A stretch of DNA of 64,000 bases from the NCBI RefSeq assembly GCF_040779325.2, contig NZ_JBFONT020000008.1, positions 1 to 64,000 of the forward strand. Reading direction: 5' to 3'. The notes below the pieces were generated by a model. That model was not told the origin of the DNA and searched no databases. It saw only the letters and a list, made by a program, of their open reading frames with translations. Position 1 is the stretch's first letter. Each line of letters starts with the position of its first letter. This document shows positions 1-8,390 of this stretch, one piece after another. Position numbers and translations under genes: made by a program. Source of the DNA: Aestuariibius violaceus (lineage in GTDB: Bacteria > Pseudomonadota > Alphaproteobacteria > Rhodobacterales > Rhodobacteraceae).

Positions 1-224
1 CACATGCGTGCAGCGATGTCCTACGCGGCATCAAACAGACTGCGAAGAGAAGCGTGACCCGGATGAGCGACAACGATCCTAAGCAACAAGAAAAACGAGC
101 TTGACCCAAATGCCCAATTAGAGAAGCGGACTCTCTACACACTATCATAACGCTGCGCTTGCAGCCTGCATTGCGGACGTTCGTTCTCGGTGCAAATTCC
201 AACGCACCACGCGTCTTGTCGCTT
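1..224. other. Left edge, no supported gene
   Basis: There are only short open stretches here. One plus-strand frame is open from the window edge to a TGA at 55-57 and could be the tail of an upstream gene, but 18 codons are too few to judge. No RNA gene or clear repeat was seen. Confidence 0.4.
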
Positions 225-812
225 TTACTCTGCGCTCTCAGACGCCAATGCTTCGACGATCGCGCGCGATTGACGGCATTCAGCCAGACCAGGTCGGGTG
301 ATGAAAAAGACTGGCTCTGAGTTGCCATTTGGACAGACGGTATGCTCTGACAGACTTCCGTGTCGGGTTTGCCTGGCGAGAAGCAACGCATCAAGCTCGT
401 TGTTCCAGATCAGTTCAATATCGTCAGTGATCCGTGTCTCCCGGACATAAGACTCAAGCTCGGTCGAATGCCGCGGCCATCCTTTTGGAAGCCGTTCGAT
501 GACCAGCGGGTCGAGACCGATGCTCAGCTTGCGGCCATTGAGAGCTGGAGCAACTGCTTCTGTGGCGTCTGTGAGGACGTCAAAAGCGCGCGAGATGTCC
601 GGGAGATAAGCAGCGCCTTTCCGCGTCAACAGCAACCCTTGAGGGAGGCGCCGGAAGAGAGAGATGCCGAGCGACATTTCCAATCGCTTGACCTGCTGGC
701 TGACGGCGCCGGCCGTGACGCCAAGCTCAGCTGCGGCGGCCTTGAAGCTCAAATGCCGCGCCGCCGCCTCAAATGCTTTGAGCCCGTTCAAGGATGGAAA
801 TCGATAGGTCAT
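225..812 (-). CDS. Short LysR-family transcriptional regulator
   Basis: The first 65 or so residues are a typical LysR winged helix-turn-helix (LKAFEAAARHLSFKAAAAEL, then AGAVSQQVKRLE and LFRR). The protein has only 195 residues, against about 300 for the family. The C-terminal stretch (SEPVFFITRPGLAECRQSRA) resembles the usual end of GcvA-like effector domains, so the shortening looks internal and the ligand-binding domain is about half size. The gene is divergent from the Rid/VOC pair, with a T-N11-A dyad between them (853-877). It probably controls those genes and itself. The inducer is unknown, and loss of effector sensing is possible. Confidence 0.85.
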   Translation of the reverse strand: MTYRFPSLNGLKAFEAAARHLSFKAAAAELGVTAGAVSQQVKRLEMSLGISLFRRLPQGLLLTRKGAAYLPDISRAFDVLTDATEAVAPALNGRKLSIGLDPLVIERLPKGWPRHSTELESYVRETRITDDIELIWNNELDALLLARQTRHGSLSEHTVCPNGNSEPVFFITRPGLAECRQSRAIVEALASESAE

Positions 813-852
813 GCTGTCTCCCTACGGCGTATTAGCATGGACGACTTTCGAA

Positions 853-877
853 CGAGACTGAGATTTTCTAAGTCTCG
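853..877. promoter_or_regulatory. Candidate LysR operator (T-N11-A dyad)
   Basis: The arms CGAGACT (853-859) and AGTCTCG (871-877) are perfect inverted repeats around 11 bases, so T859-N11-A871 has the classic LysR-box spacing. The dyad lies in the divergent gap, 41 bases upstream of the regulator start and about 78 upstream of the Rid start. Sequence and position agree with a LysR operator; binding is inferred. Confidence 0.6.
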
Positions 878-954
878 CGCTCAAATTTTGTCGTTTGAGT
901 AAGAGGAGGCAAGCCGGTCAAGTCTTGCCGAAAGTCAGGATGAGGACCTCAATA

Positions 955-1374
955 ATGATCAGATACAACCCTCCGACTGGATGGCCACAACTTGGCCGTC
1001 CTTTCCATCATGGTGTGATCGCGCCGAAGGGCCACGTGCTCCACATAACCGGACAAGTGGCTTGGGACAAGGATGCCAATGTAATTGGCAAGGGCGATTG
1101 CGAAGCGCAGGCACAGCAATGCTTCGACAATGTCGAGAACATTCTGAAAGCCGTCGGCGGGCAATTGGAAGATATCGTCTCCTTAACGGTCTTCTATCTG
1201 GACCCAACGGACATGCCGGCGATTCAAAAAGTCAGGGCCGAACGCCTCCGAATGGAGCATGGCCCGGTCAGCATTCTCATCCAGGCAGCGGGGCTGATCA
1301 CATCAGACCTACTGGTGGAAATCGCGCCAATTGCTGTGATCCCCGACGATCGCTTTCACGAACCAAAATATTGA
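955..1374 (+). CDS. RidA/YjgF/UK114-family protein lacking the usual active-site arginine
   Basis: This 139-residue protein has the Rid fold signature: an N-terminal I-RYNPPTGWP segment, HITGQVAWD, a central helix with a QCFDNVENIL-type stretch, and the C-terminal LLVEIAPIAVI strand. RidA enzymes hydrolyse reactive enamine/imine intermediates using an arginine in a P-x-R-S context. The aligned position reads GPVSIL, with no arginine, so this belongs to a non-deaminase Rid subgroup or acts differently. The ATG at 955 was chosen because GAGG (942-945) lies nine bases upstream; a TTG at 895 gives a longer, less likely form. It is followed after 12 bases by the VOC gene. Confidence 0.8.
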   Translation: MIRYNPPTGWPQLGRPFHHGVIAPKGHVLHITGQVAWDKDANVIGKGDCEAQAQQCFDNVENILKAVGGQLEDIVSLTVFYLDPTDMPAIQKVRAERLRMEHGPVSILIQAAGLITSDLLVEIAPIAVIPDDRFHEPKY

Positions 1375-1386
1375 GGTTGAACGGAC

Positions 1387-1836
1387 ATGAATAAATACAG
1401 CGGCTTCAAAGCCATTCGCAGCTTGGACTACGTGATCATCCTTTGTGACGACCTTGCAAGGATGAGAGCTTTCTACGAGCAGCTATTTGAGTTCTATATA
1501 GAAGAGGATTTCCTCGAACGAATGACGTTCTTTAGGGTTGGGACCTTGTTTCTTGGCCTGCGGAAGCGTGGGCGCGCCTATGATGGACCGAACGTGCCGT
1601 CATCATCCGCTTCCATCCAGATCAGCTTTCGCGTGCCGCCCGCTGATGTCGATCTCGCCTATGACAAGCTTGTCGAATGTGGTTTGGAGGTCATCGAACC
1701 ACCTACGAACCAGGATTGGACCCACAGGACATTGTTCTTCAGGGACCCAGAGAATAACATCATCGAGATCTTCGCGGACATTCACCCATGTGAGACTTTG
1801 GCTGAACCGTCAGGGGCTCATCAAATTGTCGTTTGA
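1387..1836 (+). CDS. VOC-superfamily (glyoxalase/bleomycin-resistance fold) protein
   Basis: This 149-residue protein carries one complete VOC module: SLDYVIILCDDLARMRAFYE at the start and FRDPENNIIEIFAD at the end. The family uses paired beta-alpha-beta-beta-beta units to bind a metal for isomerase, dioxygenase or thiol-transfer chemistry. The C-terminal metal-type Glu (NIIEIF) and the HRTLFF histidine are present, but the first-strand His usual in glyoxalases is replaced within LDYV, so the metal site may be incomplete. It lies 12 bases after the Rid gene in the same direction, suggesting one transcript and a shared catabolic or detoxification role. The substrate cannot be named. Confidence 0.8.
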   Translation: MNKYSGFKAIRSLDYVIILCDDLARMRAFYEQLFEFYIEEDFLERMTFFRVGTLFLGLRKRGRAYDGPNVPSSSASIQISFRVPPADVDLAYDKLVECGLEVIEPPTNQDWTHRTLFFRDPENNIIEIFADIHPCETLAEPSGAHQIVV

Positions 1837-2107
1837 CGGCCCGAAGCGGCCTCTCGACCTAACCGATGACGCCGCACCGCAGCGCTCTCTATAGCTGCCA
1901 TTAACTGACGTTACATGCGTGCGGACAGACTAGATTTCCAGGTAATACAAGGCAAAGACCACACGCATGTTTCAGGTTGTTGAATAGGATCAAATGTGGC
2001 CAACTTGTGTTTCCAAGACTAATATTCGACACCCATCTGCTGGCACAGCATGATTAGTTGTTCATTTTAACCCGATTTGTAGATTTGGTGAGAGTAAAGC
2101 AAACCCG

Positions 2108-3693
2108 ATGGCCAAAAACCGTAGCATTACGAATGAAGAAATCGCCCTCATCAAGGCGATGGCTGCGCGAGGCATGAAGAACAAGGACATTCAGTTCTTT
2201 TTTAACCGGCCTGACCGACCTGTGAATTCTGGCAGGATCACCGGCATCAAGGACGGCAGCTACAGCGACTCCTCGAGGATTGGCGCGGCGAGTGACGGCA
2301 CGCTTGATGCCTTCCTGAAGTCTTTCAAAGCCACGGGTGTTACGGCGTCGGTGGCAGTTCCGGGTTCTGGACCGTCGTCGGTTCCAGAAAGTGGTCCGAT
2401 GGTTGAAGCTACCCTTGCCGCGATGTTCGCCAAGGACACAGGCGGTGTTTGGCGGTTCAAGTTTGGAGAAAGCGAAACTCACGAATGCAAGCAGGATTTC
2501 GGCTTCAAGCACACTGGAAAATGGCTTCGGGCCGTCGCGGCACTTGCAAACAATTCAGGTGGCTACATTGTCTTTGGCGTCAAAGATAAAAAGGTGACCG
2601 GCGGGAAAGTCGATCCCGAAAGCTACAAGGTGACCGGGCTCAAGGGTGCTGATTTCGTGAATGCCGATCCGGCAGATTTCACCAAGCGTATCAAATCAAC
2701 TTTCGATCCTACGCCAGAAGTCGAGACCGGTGTTCTTGAAATCGATGGATTGAAGGTGGGCATCATGTTTGTCCATCAGCATGGCTCGCGTCCCGTGATT
2801 GCGCAGAAAGGCGACGGCGATCAGGTCAAGGAAGGAGACATCTTTTTCCGTTATCCTGGGCAATCAGCGCGTATCAAGTACAGTGATCTGCGGTCCATTC
2901 TCGACGAACGTGATCGTCAGTCTAGAGAGCAGATACTTCCGATGGTGGAAAAGCTTCTCCAGCTCGGTCCGCGTGATGCTATGGTCGCTGATCTTGCCGA
3001 CGGCATTTTGAGCGATGAGAACCGGTCAATCGTGATCGGGGAAGATCTATTGGATAAGATCAAGTTTATTCGTGAGGGCGAATTCGATGAAAAGAAAGGC
3101 GAATCAACGCTGAAGCTGGTCGGGGAGGTTCAAGCTGTGGACGGTGCCGGTGCTGTTCTCCGAAAGGGATTTGCAACACCGGCAGACCTTATACGCAATT
3201 TCCTGAACGGGACTTCTCCTTACGATCCTAAGGACTATGTGCGTTGCGCAGTCGAAGTGAGCAACGGGGCTTGGTTGCCTATGCATTTTTATGGCGAGAA
3301 GGCCGGACTTGATCGACAAGGGCTTGCAGATTTCATTCACACAACCAAGGCGCCAGCCAAGCGCAAGGAAACCTATGCGGATCGTGCTCTAGGCAAAAAT
3401 AGCCCGTATCAAAAGGCCGGCGGAGCTGCACTTGATTTCTTGGCGAAGATCAAAGGCGGCGACAAGCCGGAACCAAAGACGCCACAAGTAGCAGCAGATG
3501 TTGCCCGTGCGATTACGGGACTGGAAGATAAGCCGGAACTCTCTCTTGAAGACTTGTTGTCATTGCTTGGTGATTGCTGGGAAATCATCGAAACAGAAAA
3601 AGCAGTTGGCTGGGAATTATCAGGAAGGCAATTGCACGGGTGGACGAGCTGTATTTTTCAAACGACGGAGACGAGCAATCTGCAAGCAGATAG
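2108..3693 (+). CDS. AlbA_2 (Schlafen-like) domain protein with N-terminal helix-turn-helix; probable 3' frameshift
   Basis: Residues 1-50 look like a small DNA-binding module (NEEIALIKAMAARGMKNKDI, then GRITGIKDG). Residues about 118-260 match an AlbA_2/Schlafen-like domain (ESETHECKQDF, then ANNSGGYIVFGVKD). The in-frame ORF continues to 4282, but after about 3620 it reads as noncoding and enters the antisense of parB. From about 3620 another frame reads RKAIARVDELYF and stops at 3691-3693; one missing base near 3618-3624 would join the frames smoothly into about 528 residues. So this is either a recent frameshift or a truncated gene. AlbA_2 proteins occur in islands and defence loci; that role here is inferred. 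Confidence 0.65.
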
Positions 3694-3874
3694 CATTGCG
3701 ATGCCCGCGCTGAGATTAGAACCCAACAAGTCAGTCGTTCGAATGTCCGCTCTCTCAAATGATGTTTCAGAGTACTGCGGCTGCGGCGAATGGCTCCTTT
3801 CCCGCCCCCTCCTGCAGGAAAGCCCACGCCAACTGGATCGGCGCGGGCAATGCGTTTCATTAGTCTTTCGAGGG

Positions 3875-5770
3875 TTAGTCGCCTTTCACCGCCATCCCCT
3901 CCGGCAACCAAGCGTCCAACCGTGCCTTGGCCTCTTTCGACAGGCCCGCGCGAGCGCTCTCGTCGGTGAACATCTTATGGAGCTTCTCGACCTTGTCCTT
4001 CTTGGGCGATTTCGCGAAGGCGGGGGCGACGTCGGTGCCGATGATCTCGGCCATGATCTCGTCCAGCTGATCGCTCTTAAGCCGCGCGAAGAAGGCCTTG
4101 GTCGGTGTCCAGACCGCGCGGATATCGGCCTCGGCCAGATGAGCAATCTGCTCGACCAGCGGGGTCGGCCTGTCGAAGGCAAGGTCTGCCGCGAAGAGAC
4201 GGGTGATCTGCTCGGTCAGAACGGCGTTGCGAGCTTTCTTCGACTGAGCACGGAACGCAGTGAAGGCGTCGCTCGCCTCTGATCCATTGAGCGGCATCCG
4301 ATACTCTTGTGGTCTGAGCCTGTTGGGCAGTGCCATTCCCTGATCGCTCTTCTCGGGCATGTTCCGCGCCGCTTTGCCGCCGATCTGCAAGGGCATCGCG
4401 TCCCCATAGCAGGGCGTCGAGAGCGCGAAGGTCAGGAGATCAAGTGCCAGTTCGGGCTTCTTGATCAGCGCGGCTTGGATTGCCCCCGTGCGGATCGCCG
4501 CCAGATCGTCCATGAGGGAGGTCGGATAGGGCGTGGCGGGTTTCACCGCCTTGGCGTGGCGGCTCTCTTCGATCACCCCTGCCTCTATCGCCGCCGCCTG
4601 ATCCTCGGGGCGCACCAGCCCCTGCCGCAGGTCGAGCGTGCCATCCCAGGCTATCGCCACCATCACGCCCGCATGAGCTTTCTGGGTCTCGGTGAAGTGC
4701 TCCTCGTTCAGCTTCGCCTCCAAGGTGGCAAACTCGGCGAGACCCGCCTCATCGCAGGCCTCCGCCTCGATCAATTCCGCAAGCTCCTCGTAACGCAGAT
4801 GCTCCTCCTCGGAGATGTCCCTCTGTTCGGGATAGGTGCGGCGATAGTCTGCCAGAACCTCGTAAGGGATCGGCTCGATCTGGGCACTCACCCATGACCA
4901 GCCCTCGGCCTCAAGATCGGCCTTGGCCGCACTCAGCTTCGCCTCTGCCAAACCCCGCACCAGATCGGGATCGCAAAACCAGATGTCTGCCCCGAAGAGG
5001 TCTTCGCGGATCGCGCCGCCTGCCGCCTCATAGGCCTCGCGACCTACGAACCGTGCCAGTGAACTCTCGGCAGACACGGCCTCCTGCATGAGCATCCGTC
5101 TGATCTGGGCGGGCGTGTCGCCGCCATAGCCCTCCTGCAGACGGGTGAAGGTCGCCTCCTGTGCCGCCACATCGCCTGTCACCGTATAGGCCGCCGCCAC
5201 GTCCAAGGTGATCTCACCCGCGCGCAAAGCCTCAAGGATCACAGGCGCAAGCCCTGCCAACCGCAAGCGCCCCGTTACATGGCGGACGGACACCGCGAAG
5301 GCCTTGGCGATGGTCTCGACGGATGCGCCTGTCTCGACCATCCGCCTATAGGCTCTGATCTCATCGGCGGGATTGAGGGCAAGACGCGCCGTATTCTCAG
5401 TGCTCGCCCAGACCTGCGCTTCGGCCTCGTCATCCGTTACGAGGACAGGCACAAGCACCTCGGCCTCGTTCTGCCCGTCCTCGGCGGCAATGGCCTTCAA
5501 GGCCCGCAAGCGGCGTCCGCCCGCCACGATGGCAACGCGGCTGTCTTCCATGAGCACGCCCATGAGGTTCTGCATAAGTCCCACAGTGCGGATCGAGTCT
5601 GCCAATGCGGCAATTTCCGCGTCCTCGACATCCTGCCGTGGGTTCATCACCGACAGGTCGAGCCGCCCCAGCGGGATATCGTGGATCGCGCGCGTGGGCA
5701 TGGCAGGCAGCGCGCCTGTCTCGGTCGCTTTGGTGGCTTCGTTCGTTTTGATCTTCTCTTGCTTGGTCAT
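3875..5770 (-). CDS. ParB/RepB/Spo0J-like nuclease-domain protein
   Basis: This 631-residue protein has a ParB N-terminal domain: MNPRQ at 42-46, the GGRR box at 84-87 and an ENTAR motif at 125-129. A KorB/ParB-type helix-turn-helix follows near 152-172 (IAKAFAVSVRHVTGRLRLAG). The remaining 450 residues, rich in Ala and Glu, are not recognised. ParB proteins bind parS centromeres and hydrolyse CTP or, in plasmid relatives, cut DNA. No ParA is adjacent and the length is about twice that of chromosomal ParB, so this is the long ParB-like type of plasmids and integrative elements. The start has TCTCC on the plus strand (GGAGA on the minus) just upstream. Confidence 0.85.
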   Translation of the reverse strand: MTKQEKIKTNEATKATETGALPAMPTRAIHDIPLGRLDLSVMNPRQDVEDAEIAALADSIRTVGLMQNLMGVLMEDSRVAIVAGGRRLRALKAIAAEDGQNEAEVLVPVLVTDDEAEAQVWASTENTARLALNPADEIRAYRRMVETGASVETIAKAFAVSVRHVTGRLRLAGLAPVILEALRAGEITLDVAAAYTVTGDVAAQEATFTRLQEGYGGDTPAQIRRMLMQEAVSAESSLARFVGREAYEAAGGAIREDLFGADIWFCDPDLVRGLAEAKLSAAKADLEAEGWSWVSAQIEPIPYEVLADYRRTYPEQRDISEEEHLRYEELAELIEAEACDEAGLAEFATLEAKLNEEHFTETQKAHAGVMVAIAWDGTLDLRQGLVRPEDQAAAIEAGVIEESRHAKAVKPATPYPTSLMDDLAAIRTGAIQAALIKKPELALDLLTFALSTPCYGDAMPLQIGGKAARNMPEKSDQGMALPNRLRPQEYRMPLNGSEASDAFTAFRAQSKKARNAVLTEQITRLFAADLAFDRPTPLVEQIAHLAEADIRAVWTPTKAFFARLKSDQLDEIMAEIIGTDVAPAFAKSPKKDKVEKLHKMFTDESARAGLSKEAKARLDAWLPEGMAVKGD

Positions 5771-5799
5771 TGGTCTCTCCTTTCGAGTGGGTTACCGAC

Positions 5800-5816
5800 C
5801 CTCTGGACCTCAGAGG
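5800..5816. promoter_or_regulatory. Inverted repeat upstream of parB
   Basis: CCTCTG-GACCT-CAGAGG is a perfect six-base dyad 30 bases before the parB start, between ardA and parB. It could be an autoregulatory or ParB-binding site; nothing in the sequence decides this. Confidence 0.3.
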
Positions 5817-5866
5817 CTCGCGGAGAGACGCGCCGCGGCACGCCCCTGCGTCAGCCTCCGCGCCCT

Positions 5867-6376
5867 TCAAGCGCATCGGCAGACGAGGCGTTGGCCTGCG
5901 ATCTCGACTTCGAAGTAATCCATGCCCAGATCACGGGCGAAGGCGTCGTAATCGAAGTAAAACCGCATCGCTTCGGGGATATCCCCGCAGATGCCGTCAT
6001 CGACGAACTGCTCCGCCAATTCCCGCAGGCTCGCGAGATGGTAGATATCGACATCCAACTCGTTGGGATCGTCGCGACTTAGATCAAAGCTGACAGAGCA
6101 GTATTCCACGCCGACGATAAAGCGGAGCTTGTCCTCCTCCGACCAATCGTCGATGGCTTTCAGGACATCGCCGAGATTGGCTTGCGAGAGGCTCGCGGCC
6201 TTGCTCAAGGCGCAATCGATCTCCTCCCCATCGATGAATTGAATTTCGAACTCTTCGACCACCTCCCCATGATCATTGCGAAGCGCGTTCGCCTTGAGGC
6301 GATACTCTTCCAAGGTTTCAAAGTAGAAGCCCGCCGCCGTGATGTCGTAGGGCTGGGCAAAGAATGTGGTCGTCAT
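5867..6376 (-). CDS. ardA: Antirestriction protein ArdA
   Basis: This is a 169-residue acidic protein beginning MTTTFFAQPYDITAAGFYF, with the ArdA-type pattern of aromatic and acidic residues (FEIQFIDGEE, DVDIYHLASLRELAEQFVDDG) and the usual length. ArdA mimics B-form DNA and blocks type I restriction enzymes, protecting incoming mobile DNA. The ATG at 6376 was chosen; an upstream in-frame ATG (6475) would add a basic, arginine-rich leader foreign to the family. It ends 96 bases before the parB start on the same strand. Its 400-base leader contains strong hairpins (see 6568-6608), as expected if it is expressed early during DNA entry. Confidence 0.85.
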   Translation of the reverse strand: MTTTFFAQPYDITAAGFYFETLEEYRLKANALRNDHGEVVEEFEIQFIDGEEIDCALSKAASLSQANLGDVLKAIDDWSEEDKLRFIVGVEYCSVSFDLSRDDPNELDVDIYHLASLRELAEQFVDDGICGDIPEAMRFYFDYDAFARDLGMDYFEVEIAGQRLVCRCA

Positions 6377-6785
6377 AATCCGTCTCCGTCTCGTCGGGTT
6401 GAGACGGTGAGACCTGTTCCCACCGCCTTTGGGCGAAGCCTGCCTTCCTCGTTTCGAGGGAATGGCTCCTGCCATTCACCGAAGCGCAGGGAGGAGGGCG
6501 GCAGCCCGACGAGCGGCCGGACGGGACAGGGTCAAACGGGTCGGAGGCGGGACTGGTGCGGCCCGCAATCCCATTGGGATAAAGCCCCATCGGGGCGACC
6601 AATGGGATGAGGACACGGGTCCCGCCGGAGACGGCCGCAATTCTGCGGACGCTTGCCCTTTGACGATGGCCTGGCCGGGTGCTTGGCGGTAAATAAAGAG
6701 GAAGAGATGTCATGGTCCGTCAGGATCCATGGCGAGGTCAGTCTTCACCCGACCCATGGTTGGGTGGCGATGTCCTTAAATACCT
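6377..6785. other. Gene-free leader between ardA and parE
   Basis: No convincing gene lies in these 409 bases. Dyads seen are GAATGG/CCATTC at 6460-6477, the nested hairpin at 6568-6608, and CACCC/GGGTG flanking CCATGG at about 6743-6763, the last just after the parE stop. The region probably holds the ardA promoter and the end of the parDE transcript. Confidence 0.5.
6568..6608 (-). promoter_or_regulatory. Nested hairpin in the ardA leader
   Basis: Outer arms ATCCCATTGG (6568-6577) and CCAATGGGAT (6599-6608) are perfect ten-base complements. Inside them GCCCC and GGGGC (6584-6588, 6592-6596) form a second stem with a three-base loop. On the ardA strand the inner stem is followed by TTTATC. 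It could be an attenuator or terminator, or a folded single-strand promoter of the kind known for plasmid leading-region antirestriction genes. Confidence 0.45.
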
Positions 6786-7076
6786 CTAGAGATGCCGCGC
6801 CGGATCCCGGCGCTGATGGAGGATCCGATAGACGAGGATCCCATCACTCGATGACCTATAGTAGATCGAATGGCGCTCGTATTCCGCGCGTAACAGACCT
6901 TCCCTAACAACCTCATAGCGCCGACCCAGACCGGGATGCTCGGCCAGGAGCAAACAGCGCTGCCAGAGGGCTTCAGTGTAGCGCTCCGCCTGATCCAGGC
7001 AGAAGCGCTCGATCGTGTAGAGAGTAATCTCGGTAAAGTCGGTTTCTGCGTCCCGGGTGAGGGTCAGCCTAGTCAC
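6786..7076 (-). CDS. parE: ParE/RelE-superfamily toxin
   Basis: This 96-residue protein has a ParE-like pattern: TRDAETDFTEITLYTIERFC, then HPGLGRRYEVVREGLLRAEY and a terminal IYYRSSSDGILVYRILHQRR. ParE toxins poison DNA gyrase; RelE relatives cut mRNA, and the sequence fits ParE better. Translation starts at GTG (7076), overlapping the last eight bases of the antitoxin gene, so the two are translationally coupled. It is the second gene of the pair and probably helps retain the island. Confidence 0.85.
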   Translation of the reverse strand: MTRLTLTRDAETDFTEITLYTIERFCLDQAERYTEALWQRCLLLAEHPGLGRRYEVVREGLLRAEYERHSIYYRSSSDGILVYRILHQRRDPARHL

Positions 7077-7329
7077 TCACCAACCCTTTGGCGCGCGCCA
7101 TCGCCCGCGCCTGTTCCAGGATCTCGGGCAGGCTCTTCTCACTGATCCCGCTGGCCTCGGCCGCGTCGATCATCCCGCGCAACTCGGCGATCGCGCCTTC
7201 CCGGCGCTCCTGATCGTGGCGCACCAGATCCCGAAAGTACTCGCTCACATTGCCGTAACGGCCCGTGGCGATCTGCGCTTCGACCCAGTCGTTCATCTGG
7301 TCCGGCATGGATATGGTCAAACGGGTCAT
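7069..7329 (-). CDS. parD: ParD-type ribbon-helix-helix antitoxin
   Basis: This 86-residue protein starts MTRLTISMPDQMNDWVEAQI, a ribbon-helix-helix DNA-binding strand and helix typical of ParD, followed by GRYGNVSEYFRDLVRHD and a charged toxin-binding tail. The ATG at 7329 has AGGAGG six bases upstream; a start at 7380 would add an unrelated leader. It precedes and overlaps parE. ParD binds its own promoter, so autorepression from the short AT-rich region upstream (7330-7422) is likely. Confidence 0.88.
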   Translation of the reverse strand: MTRLTISMPDQMNDWVEAQIATGRYGNVSEYFRDLVRHDQERREGAIAELRGMIDAAEASGISEKSLPEILEQARAMARAKGLVSD

Positions 7330-7422
7330 CAATGGCCTCCTCTCAAATACTCTCGTGTCGCATATATCATATATAATCATAACAGATCACATAATGATTT
7401 GCAAACTTGGGTGAATGCGGTC

Positions 7423-8223
7423 CTAGTCCGCCCGCGCCACGAACACGACATTCAGCCGATACAGCGCTTTGGGGCCGGTGAGGCCGGTCCACCATGCGGC
7501 CAGGTCGTCCAGTCGATCCTGCGGCAGCGCATGAACGGCTGAGAACAGAGCGGTCAGGTTTTCCAGTTCGTCTGAGTGACCGTCGGAAGCGATTAAAAGC
7601 GCAAAGCCGTGGCGGCCCGTATGATCATCCTCCCGGAGCGGTTCTGGGGCGCCGGTGATGGGGTGACTAGGTAGGAATTGGTGGCCTGCGGTCAGATCGG
7701 CCACCCAAGGGATATCGGCGTTGTTGAGCGGCATTGGATACCAGGTGCCGTCCAGCTCCTGCAGGGCGATGGCCTGACCCGCAAAGCCGCTCTCCAGATG
7801 GAATACGAACTCCTCGCCTAGGGCGATCCGCTTCTTGGCCAGCGGCGCCCGGTCGGACCGCCGGACAAGCCCCATCCCGGCCTCGTAACGTTGGATGGTG
7901 AACGTGCCGAACACCCCATGCTCCTCCAGCAGCTCCGTCCAGGAGGTGATCTGGCTGTCCGTGTAGAGATCCGGAGCGTGTCTGACCCCAAGATCGGGAT
8001 GGTGCTCTCCGATCCAGGCATGGATGAAGGCCGCGCGGTCCTTGGACAGGGTTCCGTCGCGGAGATGCGACTCGTAGCCCAGTCCAACCTTGTCCGGCAG
8101 AACCTCACTGCAGAAGGCCTCTAACGTCCAACGGCGCTCACTACAGACAGCCTTGATCGCCGGATAGAGTGTCTTCCGCTGATCAGTATCCGCCTGCTGC
8201 CAATCGATCCGTCTGCGCCTCAT
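7423..8223 (-). CDS. Hypothetical protein, DUF4384-like central segment possible
   Basis: The family was not recognised. The 266 residues have a basic start (MRRRRIDWQQADTDQRKTLY), a helical first half with Trp, Glu and Leu, and a beta-rich middle (LGEEFVFHLESGFAGQAIAL, then LDGTWYPMPL) that resembles DUF4384-type surface or kinase-associated domains. No signal peptide or membrane segment is seen. It is divergent from the small protein/recombinase pair, with a dyad 20 bases upstream of its start. Its place between parDE and the recombinase suggests an element-borne regulatory or maintenance role, which is inference. Confidence 0.6.
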   Translation of the reverse strand: MRRRRIDWQQADTDQRKTLYPAIKAVCSERRWTLEAFCSEVLPDKVGLGYESHLRDGTLSKDRAAFIHAWIGEHHPDLGVRHAPDLYTDSQITSWTELLEEHGVFGTFTIQRYEAGMGLVRRSDRAPLAKKRIALGEEFVFHLESGFAGQAIALQELDGTWYPMPLNNADIPWVADLTAGHQFLPSHPITGAPEPLREDDHTGRHGFALLIASDGHSDELENLTALFSAVHALPQDRLDDLAAWWTGLTGPKALYRLNVVFVARAD

Positions 8224-8242
8224 CGCCCCACATTGCTTGAAT

Positions 8243-8264
8243 TGCCCGCCTCACTGCGCGGGCA
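8243..8264. promoter_or_regulatory. Dyad in the divergent promoter region
   Basis: TGCCCGC (8243-8249) and GCGGGCA (8258-8264) are perfect seven-base arms around eight bases, 20 bases upstream of the gene at 7423-8223 and 127 bases upstream of the gene at 8391. It is a candidate operator shared by both directions. Confidence 0.35.
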
Positions 8265-8390
8265 TTGCGTGGTCCTACTGTGGCATAGTTCGGACACCGA
8301 AAAGAAGAGAAAAGCGAAGGGATTACAACCTGTTGGGTAAATCCCCGCCGCCTCTTTGGCAAAGCCAAACTTCGTGATCCGGAGGCCGAG

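Noticed and set aside
1..1922. Ten-base direct repeat ACATGCGTGC at 2-11 and 1913-1922 as element ends
   Set aside because: A ten-base repeat within 2 kb is expected by chance. The inverted copy CACGCATGT at 1962-1970 is noted but unsupported.
3694..4282. In-frame extension of the AlbA_2 gene to 4282
   Set aside because: This part overlaps the parB gene on the other strand and reads as random protein; the real end is more likely at 3693 after a one-base shift.
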